Part shown: positions 1 to 10,991 of the stretch, in pieces
Layout: every line of letters starts with the position of its first letter
How positions within the stretch are numbered: position 1 is the stretch's first letter
Assembly: GCA_029948255.1 (NCBI GenBank)
Contig: JALIZF010001721.1
Location: 186,001 to 250,000 of the forward strand
Direction: 5' to 3'
Length of the DNA stretch: 64,000 bases
From: Telmatactis stephensoni
Taxonomy: Eukaryota; Cnidaria; Anthozoa; Actiniaria; Isophelliidae
The notes under the pieces: model-generated
What the model was told of the DNA's origin: nothing
Databases searched by the model: none
Seen by the model: the letters and a program-made list of their open reading frames with translations, nothing else
Translations under genes and position numbers: made by a program

Positions 1-3000
1 TTCTTTCCTCATATCCCATCTCTTGATGTATGTACCAAAAGGTCCTAAAAGATTTCAAAGATTTGAACAAAATCAATGACTTTGAGAAAAGAATGGCAAA
101 TTACTTCGGTTTGTGTATACCTGATGTACAGACCAGGACAATTTCACCAGAATTCTTAGAAAGGAACTGAATATCACATACAGTGTACTCTGTTACTACA
201 AAATCAATAGAAAGAAAACATCACCACATTGTTACTATAGTCTTAAATCAGTCTAATCTTAAAATTAAAACTGTGAAGAAATATAAACATCCTTTCTTCT
301 AACCAACCTTTTTGTAGCTCACTTCTAGAATGTGGAAATAAACAAGGAAGAGAAAAAGTTTCAATTTGACAAGTATCTTGGTTGAAGTTAAAGAATCAGC
401 AAGTACCTATATTACTCTATAATTTATTTAGCATGTAAAAATTACATAGACATTCTAGAAAAAGCTGAAAAGGATACTCTTTGGCATTGACTTTATTTGT
501 ACTCGATAAAATTGAACAGAAGTGGATTTATGTCCATCATTTGCAGCAACAATAACTTTACCCTCTGAAAAACGTAATAATATAATTATAATAATTATAG
601 GTACATGTAAATGAATATGTGAATTAGCAAACAAAGGAATAAAAAAAGTTGAGCAGCACTCACGGTTGGTGTATGCTATATCAGCAACTGCAATATGATG
701 TCGAGCAGATGATAAACTTTGTCTTGTTGTTTTGACTTCAGGTTTTGTTGTTGTTACACATACCTATTCCATAAAAGTGATCAAATCTACTAGTCAGAAA
801 AATTAACCTACAAATCAGGGACCGCAGAGCACCTTGAAAAGTGGGGGGACTAGCATTTGAAAATAAAGAAGACTATCAAAAAAGTTTTTAAATAGAACAT
901 TTGACTAGGTAGCATGGAAAGTGGAGGGGCTTAGCCCCCCTAGCCTCCCCTGTCTCCATGGTCCCTGCAAATGCAAGGGTAAATTCTGGAACAATTTACA
1001 TCTGGCTGTGTACCTAAAACTTAGTTTCTCTATAGTTTGTTAGAGAGGTATCAGATTGAGAGCAATATAATCAATCTCATGGTTTATAATTAAGTGCCTA
1101 CACATATGGTGACACCCTTGTAGGCACCCTTGGGACAAAAGTGGCATAAAACAATGATATTTGATGAAAATCCTATTTTTCCCTAAAGATTCAAAAGAAA
1201 ACCTGAAGTTGGATCAGAGATCACTAAGTCTAATATACTGTTTTCTCCAGTGTAGACCATAATAATAAATAACTGAAGGGTTCCCTGTGAAAATGACCTA
1301 AGTGACTTTTTGATTTGATGTCCTGAGATTAATTTTTCCAGCATAGGAAAGTTAATTACCTAATTTATGCCACTGAAAAATATCATCAAGAAGTCACTTA
1401 GGCCATTTTCACATGGAACCCTTCAACTTCTTACCAAACCAGATTCAGATACAGAAACCCAGCCATCTTGAGCTTTGCCTCCAAATTCAGTATAAGGTGG
1501 TTTGTTACAAGACGACTTGAACTGTTCCTCAAATGACTTCTTGTTCATAGATGAATGTTGTTCATCAGTGGGACTATACAGAACCTAAATTATTACACAC
1601 ACAAGTCATCTCCATTTTCTTGATTAGTTTAACCTTTAGGCGTGGTTCTCACTAGCGACGTTAGCATACATGTAAGTACAAGCAGTATATGCAGACACAG
1701 CTACTGAGTCTGCATATGTTGCTTACACTTATATGCTTGCATCGCTATTAAGCCTCACAAAAACTTATAGTTATGGGGTAATGCAGGCTCAATTCCTTCA
1801 TGCACTTGATTGGTAAGTGTCATCCTTTTCTCATTTATGGCTGACAACTTTAAAATCTCTGGCAAATACAAGGTATAGAAAAAGTAGTTGGTAAATTATT
1901 TAGTACCTTGACACCATTGTCAATCCATGACACAGTTACAAGACGTTCACCTTCTCCAATATCTGCAGTAGTTTCACATTGCCAGTCATTTATAAGATAA
2001 TCCTAATTGTGATAAAAAATGATTAATTTTTTTTTCATATGGTTCTTGTGGTACCAGAAGGCAGAAGGAAAAATGAGAAGACCAAAAACAACTTGGAAAA
2101 GTACAATAGAGAAAGTTTATTGATGTGTTGAACTTGTGGAAAGATGTACAACAAGAGATAAAACCAGATGGAAGAGAAATTATACAGCCTTATGTGCCCT
2201 CTCCCGGGAAAAACCTGGAAATATAGGTAAACAGTAAATATGTATAGTAGTAGTTTTTATATGTGAGTATGCACATTATATCTTTTAATCAATATTATTG
2301 TTATATTTACCTTCATTGTCCAGACATTGCACTGTCCAGACAAGTCAATAGTGAGTAGTTTAGATCCTGAACTATGCCATAAGACTTGGTTGATTATCTC
2401 TTGATGCTTTGATTCAAAGCTTAACGTGGAAAATCACAAATCTTTATCAACAATGATTTATCCATGACAAAGAATTAAAAATAAGTAAAGAAAATAACTA
2501 AGAAATAAAAAAGCAAATAATAGTTTTTTACACTTTTAAATAAATACTAAATAATATAACAGTTTATCAATCAATCAATCAGTCACTCAATCAATCAATC
2601 AGTCAGTCAGTCAGCCAATCAATCAATCAATCAATCAACCTTAATAAATTAATAATCAATTTCACTGATTGTATTTCATATTTCTCACCTAAATGTATCC
2701 CAAGGGCTATCTGGATCAACAATGTGAATGGCATTACAAAGAAATGGTCTGCAAAAAAATATTGATATTTCATAATACATACTCACACTATTACTGGCTG
2801 GGTGACATCCAGTACCATATATTTCACTATTACCCTCATTGAGTAACAATATCGAAGTGAGAATAGAAGAAAATGAACTTAAGTAAGTACAATCAAGTTA
2901 ATGTACGAAGATAAGAAATGTATGAACCCCCTTGTCACTCACTCAAGGACTCACACACATGGAAGGAATTGTCAATCTTACTTGTTACTTTTGTCATTGG

Positions 3001-3215
3001 GGTTCCTTGTTTTCTTGTAACCAGTAGTGAATGCAATCAAGTTTCTGTTTGACCAGCCTGCAGTTACTTTACCACAAACATCCCTGTAATTATGAGAGTA
3101 ATTTAGCTTGCGCTTGCTTTCAAGAATAAGCTTGTTCGGTAAAACGACCAAGTTTATCTTACCTGCTATTTGCTTTCTTTACCGTTTCCCAGACAGTACT
3201 GTACACCAGATCCAT
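1..3215 (-). CDS. MED16: Mediator complex subunit 16 (MED16), 5' part; gene runs off the left edge
   Basis: Spliced gene read on the minus strand. Exons by GT/AG boundaries and phase: 3163-3215 (ATG at 3213-3215), 2982-3083, 2689-2748, 2311-2419, 1907-2002, 1435-1584, 664-763, 503-564, a tentative 308-406, 121-166, and 1-44 (incomplete). The conceptual N-terminus starts MDLVYSTVWE, and later segments WSNRNLIAFT, IHIVDPDSPWDT, SGSKLLTIDLSGQ, VTVSWIDNGVK, GGKAQDGWVSV, GEIVLVCTSG and KRWDMRKE line up in order with the N-terminal WD-repeat-like part of human MED16 as I remember it. MED16 is a tail-module subunit of the nuclear Mediator complex that relays activator signals to RNA polymerase II. 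About 290 residues are visible, so over half of the protein lies outside the window. Exon 308-406 is open in phase but its residues are unusually hydrophobic, so it is the least certain. Introns carry two inverted-repeat elements. Confidence 0.88.
1273..1425. mobile_element. Palindromic MITE-like element in a MED16 intron
   Basis: Imperfect terminal inverted repeat of nearly 40 bases: TGAAGGGTTCC(C)TGTGAAAATG at the left and CATTTTCACATGGAACCCTTCA at the right, followed inward by CCTAAGTGACTT and AAGTCACTTAGG. No coding capacity. Lies in the intron between exons 1435-1584 and 664-763. Confidence 0.8.
1633..1752. mobile_element. MITE-like inverted repeat, first copy of a two-copy family
   Basis: Arms read TTCTCACTAGCGACG...GCATACATGTAAG and ACACTTATATGCTTGCATCG, with AGTCTGCATATGTTGCTTAC near the centre. 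A related copy with the same core (AGTCTGCGTATGTTGCTTGC) lies at about 38812-38970. Inside a MED16 intron. Confidence 0.65.
2566..2638. repeat. (TCAA)n / (TCAG)n microsatellite
   Basis: Continuous tetranucleotide array, mostly TCAA with interspersed TCAG units, in a MED16 intron. Confidence 0.95.
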
Positions 3216-3719
3216 CCTTACAGTCTGTAATCAAAAACCAAAGATTTTCTTCTCGATCGCAAGTAAACGACCTTCATGAACAACCAACAATGCAGACTTC
3301 AACTTCAACTTTTTGTGAATGGTCCGCCATTTTGATTTTTGTGTTAACCTGCTGACCATTAATATCGCGGTCACAGGGATACAACAAATTACGTCATTTA
3401 CAATTACGAAATGCTTTTTACTCAGATATGAACAAAAGTGTACAAAAGTTTGTATAATTCCTTTTTAATTCAATACAATGTCAACCACTTAGTGATTGTT
3501 CTGCTTGTTCGATATTGTTGCAGTCATACATCTTATAATTGGCCATGTAAATCTAAGCGCGATTTTGATTGGTGTATCAATCTGATTTATATGTATCAAC
3601 CAATCATAGGGTCTGTTATATTGAACTGTCAACAAGTTGTATATGTGATTTTGTAAATAGTTCTAGCACTAAAAGGGTGTCTTGCTGTTTCTATCACGAA
3701 GAAAATCGTTCTTTAAAAT
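3216..3719. promoter_or_regulatory. Head-to-head intergenic region of MED16 and the RILPL-like gene
   Basis: About 500 bases separate the divergent start codons at 3215 (minus) and 3720 (plus). This spacing is typical of a shared bidirectional promoter. I see no clear TATA box in a fixed position for either gene. Small open frames in this stretch (for example 3438-3656) have no coding features and are not reported as genes. Confidence 0.4.
3274..3330 (-). other. Short upstream ORF in the MED16 5' leader
   Basis: An ATG in a good context (AAAATGGCGGACC on the minus strand) lies 115 bases upstream of the MED16 start and opens an 18-codon frame that stops before the main ATG. The main start is preferred because MDLVY matches the beginning of vertebrate MED16. 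If the transcript starts upstream of 3330, this would act as a uORF; alternatively the leader is spliced here. Inference only. Confidence 0.35.
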
Positions 3720-6700
3720 ATGGCCGTTGACTTGACAACGGCAGAAGTGTACGAGCAAGCCTCGGAAATCGGTCAAGATATTGAAAAAGTGATTGATCGG
3801 TATGGACACGAAGCAGTGCTAGATCTTATGCCCAAAGTCGTCAAAGTGCTCGAAGAACTCGAGCTTCTGGTATGCGAAAGAGAGAAAGAAAAACTCGAGA
3901 TCGCTGAATTGAAAATGGAAAACGAAAGGCTGTATTTCGAGATCAAGAGAGAAGCTGTTCATAGAAGACAGCTTGATGAGGTAGGGATAGTTTTTACGTG
4001 AAACGAGTTTCACATGTAAGTTTATAATAAGCTCACTTTGGTAGCGGTTTACAGCTCACTGATTGCCAATTCACGTTGTCATTCAAGTATGATCAGTCAA
4101 TACTTTGGCCTTTTTAGGTTAGCTAGGAGCAATATTAACTTTTGATTTTAAGGAATTTTTGTAAAATACTGATAACTTGGTCTACTTAATATGGAATTGG
4201 CATTCGTCACTGGATGTTGTGGAATGTTCTGCAGTTCTCTTCTAGCTGCTACTGTACTCCTAAAACCTTTCTAGGTAATTGTCTTGCTTGATTGGCTGAC
4301 CCAATTATTTATTTCACTCTTTGTGTTTTAATTTTCTATTAACAATGGGAAATCTCGTGATTTCTTTTCTAAACAAATAAACGCAACCAGACCAGCATTT
4401 TGTAAGCTGTCGTCTCTGTGGTGAAACAACAAACAGTACCCTTGGTAGTTTTAAACCTTTACGGCTTTCCTGGTTCGACCTTCAAGAGAAAGAAGACTCA
4501 TCTTTCAGGACGCTTAGCTTATGACTCATCCAAATATATTATTTGATTTTGCATTAAAAAAACATGTCCTCTTCTTGCATGTCTAGACAAATATAACTGA
4601 CTTGACTTTGACACTTTAAGCCATCTGTGATTGATCAGGATTAAATTCAAAATTAAAGAGAAGAACCATTGGTTCCTGGCAGAACTTTAGCATTCTTTAA
4701 ATAGCTAACCAGCTAACAGGGGCCTGAACTAACATATGGTTTGATTGAATCTGCAACTTTTCCTGTATGGGATTTTTCACGCCATTAGCATTAATTGTAT
4801 TCCCTCATTGTTGTAGGAACTTTTCCATGCTAAAAAAGATAGTGAGTTAAAAAGTCTCAAGTCTACAATTGTTAAATTACAAGAAGAAAATAAACGACTC
4901 AGACTGGAATATGAAATGACGGCTAATGAAAAACCAGGTATTAAGGATGACAAATATTAGTGTGGGTAGTAGTTGGAAGTGCCACCCCGACCCTACATAC
5001 AAAATTTATAGACCTTTCCTTTCCTTTATACAGTCAATAAGCTCTGCTTACCAACACTCATAAGTGGAAAGCTTCACTTAAGGACACCTTTCCAATATTT
5101 GAAATCTCTCTAACTGGAACACTGTATTTACACACTCCTATAAGCAGACAGCTCTACTTATATATGGATACCATTTGAGTTTCTTGGGGGGGTCTGCCTT
5201 ATGTGTGCTTTGACTATAATATAATAACAATTTCTCTTGAAGGTCTAAAAAACTTCTGAATACCCTTTCTTTCTTTTATTTTTCATGTAAAACCTATACT
5301 GGTACCCTGTCTGCTGGTACATAATTTCCTCCCCCCAGGGTTTGGGATGGCACAAAGCAGTGCCCCTCTGCAAATTGTATGGAGGGTTCAAGTGCCTGAA
5401 TGTTCAGGTGCTCACAGGGAGAGTATTAAAAAAAGAAAAGAGAGACCTCCAGTGATTCCCCCACCCTCCCCTCCCCTCCCTTTTTCTGTGTGCCCTAGCT
5501 GCTCCTTGAGACCCTAGGTGCTTGCATGCAATGCCCATAGTTAAGTGTTGATGTTTTGTAGTTATGACTTATGTCAGTGCTCCTGGTGATGCTGAAGTCA
5601 TGCAGAAGATGAAAGAAACGATAGACACTCAACGTGATGTCATACGAAGTAGAAATCTTGAAATTGAAAAACAAAAAGAAGATATTGATGCTGTAAGTAT
5701 TTACAGTGTTTTATATAATCATTGGTATATTACACGCGCTCTAATTGGTCAAGAACCATGTGTTGTTAAGTACAGATGCACGGATGACGTCATAGAATAT
5801 GTCCTGCGTTCTGACTGGAAGAAATGTTTTGATTAAAAAAATTGACTTAATTTCAATATGTGGAGTACTTTCTTGCTCTAATCACATTTTTACGTCATCT
5901 TAGCATCTATTAGAGCACGGAAGGATTGAGAAATCGATTTTAGTCGCTAATTAAAACTGGCCATCAGGATAATAGTAAAAGACAGGGAAGTCGTTTTGGT
6001 TGATTAATAGAGATTTCGTTTAAGCTTACCATGACGCTAGTTGTAAATCTAAACGAAAAAATTGTGTTTCGTTTCCCCGTTCGTAACAAATAAGCTTCGC
6101 AGTTCTGACTTTAGATCTAAAATGTTTAATTTTGAATGCGCTCAGGACAGAGCGAACTGTGGACTCGAATTGCAGCCGTACGTGTTGGCTTCGGTGCGCC
6201 CACGACTTTCTACGACACCCATGAGGCCTACTCCGGGCCCTAAAATCGCCGTAATTTTGGGCGATCGTAGGCGATTTAAGCAAATTATCCCCAAAGATGC
6301 TCAAAACTTAAGGCGATTAAGGGCGATTTTAGGCGATTTGGGGCGATTTTAGGGCCCGGAATAGGCCTCCCATGGCTGAAACGGAGCCTAAGCAAACTGG
6401 TGCAGGCATCTACCTACCCTACCAAACGGTCGATCAATTTGTCGATATATCTCTAAGGTCGCAAAATATCGTTTTGACCCTTGCTAATAAAAAAGTAATA
6501 ACTTCAAAGACTGCTTGTGTTAATGTCGTTTTTATGTTGCACCTAAAGATGGAAGAACAAGTGGAACGATTAGTAAACATCAACGAATCTCTACGGCGAA
6601 ACCTAGCTGCTCAACAATTAAGAATGAATTCAGTTGCCAAGGAAAAGGCAGAGTACGAAGCCCATTTAGAAATACTTAAAATCGAACTTAACGAACAGGA

Positions 6701-7558
6701 CGAGTTAGACGCTGAAAGAAAAGACAGTGATGTTGGTGTCTGTATCGAAGAAGAACTTGCAAAAATGGACGCTCAGTTTGGTAATGAAACTGATGACGTC
6801 CCCACTGAAGCTCAAAATGGTCAAGAAATTTTAAAACGAAAAGAAGATGGATGGGACATTATTCAAGTCACTGGAGAAGATGTTAACCAAGGATCTCCTT
6901 CTAAAACACTAGAAAGGGATCCCAATAGACCTCGTTACACAAGAGCGGAGCTACAAGAAATATTGACCGAGAGGAATAAGTTGAAAGAGGAAGTGTTTTC
7001 TCTTCGCGAGGAATTATCTTGGTATAAACCCAAGTGAGTCATTCGAGTCACGCATTGTAAACACGGAAAATAACTATCAATCTGCACCCACGTTCAAATC
7101 AACTACTCTCTCTTTTCAACCATTTTCTCAGGGATACCTTATGTTTGTAAAGGGTGTAGAGGCAATACCGAAAGGCCGCGCCCTTCCCCCCCTCCTCTTT
7201 TGCCCCCCCCCCCCCTCCTCTCCTTCTTTGACTACGGAGGCCACCTATTGTTCAAATGGATCAACTACAAACGCTATGTTTTGTAACCTGTTATAGATAT
7301 AAATATAATGATTAGAAAACGTTTCGCTGCAATTTATATTTTTAGAGAGGAAAAAGAATCTGAAGAAGCCGCTCCAGTTAAAGCGTCAAAAGCAGGAAGA
7401 GGTCGCGAGGAGTCTGGAATTTCCAAAATGTAAGTCAAAATTGTATTGTTTCAGAATTACTCAAGGAAAAGGTCGTTTCATATTTGGAGAAACTAACGAC
7501 AACATATTTGCTTTACAGTTTCAGCATCTTCACATCTCGCAAAACTAACACGTTATGA
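3720..7558 (+). CDS. RILPL1: RILP-like adaptor protein (RILPL1/2 family), complete
   Basis: Six exons with consistent phases: 3720-3980, 4817-4937, 5562-5692, 6549-7033, 7346-7429, 7519-7558, giving 373 codons plus TGA. Residues ~8-87 form an RH1 domain (TTAEVYEQASEIGQDIEKVI, LMPKVVKVLEELELLV), which in this family binds myosin Va or JIP-type partners. A central coiled coil follows (MKETIDTQRDVIRSRNLEIE, then EEQVERLVNINESLRR). Residues ~293-335 form RH2 (DPNRPRYTRAELQEILTERN, then KEEVFSLREELSWYK), the helix pair that in RILPL1/2 binds LRRK2-phosphorylated Rab8/Rab10 through conserved basic residues, retained here. The C-terminus ESGISKI-FSIFTSRKTNTL resembles the ESGIKRLFSFFSR tail of vertebrate RILPL1. 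Role by family: Rab effector adaptor at lysosome, centrosome and primary cilium. The exon-4 acceptor at 6549 sits just after an inverted-repeat element. Open frame upstream of 6549 is intronic. Assignment to RILPL1 rather than RILPL2 rests on length and tail. Confidence 0.9.
6221..6367. mobile_element. Inverted-repeat element ending in CCGGGCCCTAAAATCGCC
   Basis: AGGCCTACTCCGGGCCCTAA at the left is mirrored by TTAGGGCCCGGAATAGGCCT at the right. The interior is built of repeated GGCGATT / AATCGCC words. It lies in the third intron of the RILPL-like gene, about 180 bases upstream of its fourth exon. Confidence 0.85.
7199..7218. repeat. Poly-C tract
   Basis: A run of C interrupted by single T within a C/T-rich stretch in the fourth intron of the RILPL-like gene. 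Confidence 0.9.
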
Positions 7559-8034
7559 AGATAAACAGATGAACATCATACAGACAGTGCGTAACTCTCT
7601 ACGTGGCTTGATCTTCGTTGGTGTGATATTACGTTACGCTTGCGACGCTTGCGTTGCTTGCTCGATGCGCAATTTCGTCATTTAGTTGCGTTTTTGATGG
7701 TTTTTGAGCCTGTCGTGATTTTTTTCATCGTTACTGTTCGCTGTGTTTCCTTGGTGATTTTGGTTGCGTTCTGTTTCGGTTGCTCTGTTACGCTGCATGA
7801 TGTAGTGAATACGCAGTTTTGCTGTGGCCGTTTTGCTGTTTCGTCCTACTGGTGTCGCAGCGAGCACTGCTTGAATCGTTCAGTTGCGCCCTATTTCGGT
7901 GGTGAAGTCGGTCGCGTGGTGTTATGTCGGTTGCGCTACGTGTTGTGTTGACTGCGTCCTGTTGTCATGTGTTTTTTCTGTTTCGTCGAACTGATTCCGC
8001 TGGCGGTTTTGTTGGATATTGGCTGAGAGGGAAC

Positions 8035-8234
8035 TTTAGATTTGACTACGAGTACGAGTTTTAAAATTGGCCTTGCGTGAGTTGTTGATACTGAACCGTA
8101 GTCCCATATGTATCTGGAACATCAAATTGTAGAAAAAAAGGAAAATTGGCCATGATTCAGTTTCAACAACAAGCACAAGACCAATTTTAAAACTCGTACT
8201 CGTACTCAATCTCGTACTCGTAGTCAAATCTAAA
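8035..8234. mobile_element. 200-bp MITE-like element with TTTAGATTTGACTACGAGTA ends
   Basis: The left end TTTAGATTTGACTACGAGTA is matched by the exact reverse complement TACTCGTAGTCAAATCTAAA at the right end. Arms continue inward through CGAG repeats and TTTTAAAATTGG. No coding capacity. Confidence 0.9.
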
Positions 8235-8839
8235 CTAACATTTTATTGATCTCTTGTTAGGGATTATTATATATACAAGGGATGAACATGGTATGATCTA
8301 AAAAAAAATTAGACATTTTTATAATTCGTAAAACTATGGAACTCCATATACTGACAAAGGAAATGAGATAATTGGTTAGTTATACAGTGGGTTACCCTTC
8401 GAGTAGTGGTTTTCGTTCATGTAGGGGATGAGAGAGGAAAACCACCGTTCGAATGGTACGTAACAGGGTTCGTTACAACGGATAAACATCCATAAATTTG
8501 AACATTACAAAAGAAATGGTTCGTTCTAGCGCTAGCCATTGTTATATCAGGTTTCACATATCGGTATTGGTAATACGTATACAATATAATTACAATAATC
8601 TCATAGTACTCCAAGTTTCGAAAACTTGTTTACATACTGAACAGATTTTACTGTTTTATGGGTCTATTTTTATATATTAGTTTTCTGAGTATTTTTATAC
8701 TGTTGACTGAAATATTTTAACGAAATTAAATAAATTTATTCAACATTGTTTAGGTGTGTAGAGTTACCTCAGGTCTAAACTTGTAGAATTTCTACGTTCT
8801 TTTGGGATACACTCACTGGCTTGCTATTCCGATCCCGGG

Positions 8840-9137
8840 CTACCACAGGGAGCCCGAGCTATACTTCTGAGTGATACCTAAAGAGGAGAAAATGATTTAG
8901 AATAAAGTTGAAACCTCTCATATGTTGTTGTGTATTATTTATTTGATCTAAAAAAACGATTTTTCAAAAATAACATATTATTACTATGGAGGGGGATTTT
9001 TTAAAAATCGTTTTTTTAGATCAAATAAATAATACACAACAACATATGAGAGGTTTCAACTTTACTGATTCTAAATCATTTTCTCCTCTTTAGATATCAC
9101 TCAGAAGTATAGCTTGGGCTTCCTGTGGGGCTGCGCG
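8840..9137. mobile_element. Long hairpin element, arms of about 125-135 bases
   Basis: The left arm reads through CTATACTTCTGAGTGATACC, AAGAGGAGAAAATGATTTAG and CATATGTTGTTGTGTATTAT; the right arm is its reverse complement with only a few changes (ATAATACACAACAACATATG, CTAAATCATTTTCTCCTCTT). The loop is a short stretch around 8965-8998. This would fold into a very stable stem when transcribed. Confidence 0.9.
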
Positions 9138-9346
9138 GCTATAAATACCAGGGGGCGACACAGGTGAAAAACGCATTGCGCATACTCGAAAGTTTTAAAT
9201 AAAATCATTGGTAGTTTAGCAAATCTTGAAAGTTAAAGCTGTCTGTGAAAAGTTAGTGCTTACTTTTCCTAAAACATCGCTTCAAATAATACACGAGAAA
9301 TTCGCACAATACACGACAGTTGAATCGACGGTATTTTAATTTGTAT

Positions 9347-9476
9347 AGGAAATCATGGTTTCGAGTGCAATTTGGAATAAATTTGAACGAGTGGGATTTC
9401 AAAGAGTTCGAGCCTTTTGAGATCTCACGAGTTCAAATTTATTCCAAAGTGCACGAGAAAGCCATATGATTTCCTA
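9347..9476. mobile_element. Hairpin element ending AGGAAATCAT
   Basis: AGGAAATCATGGTTTCGAGT and GGAATAAATTTGAACGAGTG on the left are mirrored by CACGAGTTCAAATTTATTCC and ATGATTTCCT on the right. Its right end abuts the dispersed repeat that follows. Confidence 0.8.
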
Positions 9477-9770
9477 TTAATAATATACATGAACTGAAAT
9501 TATAGAAACAAATGAGTTTTTCCTCTTCAAAAGAGCGAACTTTTTGGAATAAAACCTGAGCGCACGTTCGATGACGTGTGATTGCGTCAGTAGCGCGCAC
9601 ACATTTCAGCAAAGATTTCATTCAAAAACAAAATTCTCACCTTTTTCACCTTTTTTCCACTCAAAATCGTTCCTTTGTTATCAAAATATGCATAGTTTTG
9701 GTGATAGATAATGTAAACAACAGCAGAACTAAGAAAACTTGAATTTTGGAAAACTCAAATTTGCACTAAA
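9462..9770. repeat. Dispersed repeat, copy 1 (copy 2 at about 32067-32380)
   Basis: GCCATATGATTTCCTATTAA, then CGATGACGTGTGAT-GCGTCAGTAGCGCGCA and AACAGCAGAACTAAGAAAAC appear in the same order and spacing in both copies, with scattered substitutions and short gaps. Confidence 0.85.
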
Positions 9771-10079
9771 TTTCCTTTTTTCTGCACTAAATTTCCTTGA
9801 AACAGCACTGCTGTTGGCCAATCAGCATCGATAAATTTTTTCATGTATATTATTAATTTGTAAACACGAACGCGTCCACGAATTCCCGCCGAATTTTCGA
9901 GCATGCGCAATGGGTCATGGTTTGGAAGAGTGCGCTATTATCTACAATTGGTAATGACGGAAAATTATACACATCAATTTACGGGTGTTCAATTCGTGCG
10001 CTTTCGTTCGTGGGCGCGCTGCGCTTCGAGAAGGGTAAAGACCCAACAATACAGAATGTTTGGATGTATAGATGTATTG

Positions 10080-10213
10080 AAGAAATAGAAAACGCGCGCG
10101 CGTGCAGTGTGCAGATTTAGAGCACGCGGGGATTGATCAAAACACGAGAGAAGCACGAGGCATGCATTAAATCTGCACACAACACAACGCAGCGGGCAGC
10201 TTTTCTATTTCTT
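10080..10213. mobile_element. Inverted-repeat element with AAGAAATAGAAAA ends
   Basis: AAGAAATAGAAAA at the left and TTTTCTATTTCTT at the right, with TGTGCAGATTTA and TAAATCTGCACA nearer the centre. The interior is CG-dinucleotide rich. Confidence 0.75.
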
Positions 10214-10925
10214 TTATAAAATACAAATTTTTAGGCAAAACATGTTTTGGGACTTTTTTTTAAATATTATTTTCGAACACATTCTGTATTCCGTTACACT
10301 ACAAAAAATTTGAAATGAGTTCTCAGTGTACGCGTTCTTCGACCAATGAGAGCGCGCGTTTATATGATAGTTATTTTATAAGATTGAATGAGTTTCAAAG
10401 TATGCTTTTCTGCGAAAAATCCCTGTCTTCGGGTGGGTTTCTGTTCAATGTTTAGATCGGGTGTGGAAAGGTGCTTGCGTGATACGGAAAAAAATAATTA
10501 ATTAGATCGTTTCTAAGTCATATTTGATCGAGAGAAAAGTTTCAGAATTCGTGGAAACAAGTCGGATTCCCTTCCCCTTTTAGAGGAACCGGTTGTGTCT
10601 ATGACTTCACTCTTTGTCCAGGTGAACCGGTTAATGGAAAGCGACCAAAAATCTGACCATCAAATCTGTCCGTGCCATTATCAGGAGTACGAAGCCTTGT
10701 AAACACATCAAACAAAGAGCTGTCGAAAATATTCACAAAACTGGCGTGGTTATGCGCCAAAAAGTCATCTGTCAACGTGTAGATTGGTTCAATAGTTGAA
10801 ATTCTACTACGTCACATAAAACCCAAAAAATGTAATATGACACTGAAGTGAGGTTCAGGACGGTTTCTTGACCCTTAAATTAAAGTATGGTTTAGTCAGT
10901 ACTATACAGCAGCGTTTGTTGTGAT

Positions 10926-10991
10926 ATGGAACCTAGAGATCATGTCAAAATGAACTGGATAATCCTCTCAAACCTGTATCGGCAACTTAAG
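10926..10991 (+). CDS. Candidate small first exon (22 codons), unassigned
   Basis: ATG at 10926 opens MEPRDHVKMNWIILSNLYRQ-LK and ends at a good donor (AAG|GTGAGT) in phase 0. The next phase-compatible blocks are 14254-14456 and 14566-14655, which end in phase 2 and could join the giant exon at 19159 (phase-2 acceptor). The chain would give 3604 residues. There is no homology support; competing leaders exist at 16654-16713 and 17116-17159. Transcript evidence would decide. Confidence 0.3.

Larger units (their letters stand above)
7559..10925. other. Repeat-rich non-coding stretch downstream of the RILPL-like gene
   Basis: I see no convincing exon here. It holds at least four inverted-repeat elements (8035-8234, 8840-9137, 9347-9476, 10080-10213) and one dispersed repeat (about 9462-9770). 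The open frames at 7640-7951 and 9903-10120 have no family resemblance and overlap repeats. Confidence 0.6.

Noticed and set aside
3438..3656. 72-codon frame between MED16 and RILPL
   Set aside because: Lies in the short divergent promoter region, with residue content of random A/T-rich DNA.
6372..6548. Extension of RILPL exon 4 upstream to an ATG at 6372
   Set aside because: The family alignment begins at EEQVERL and a good acceptor (CACCTAAAG) lies at 6548; the upstream peptide has no resemblance and begins at the edge of a MITE.
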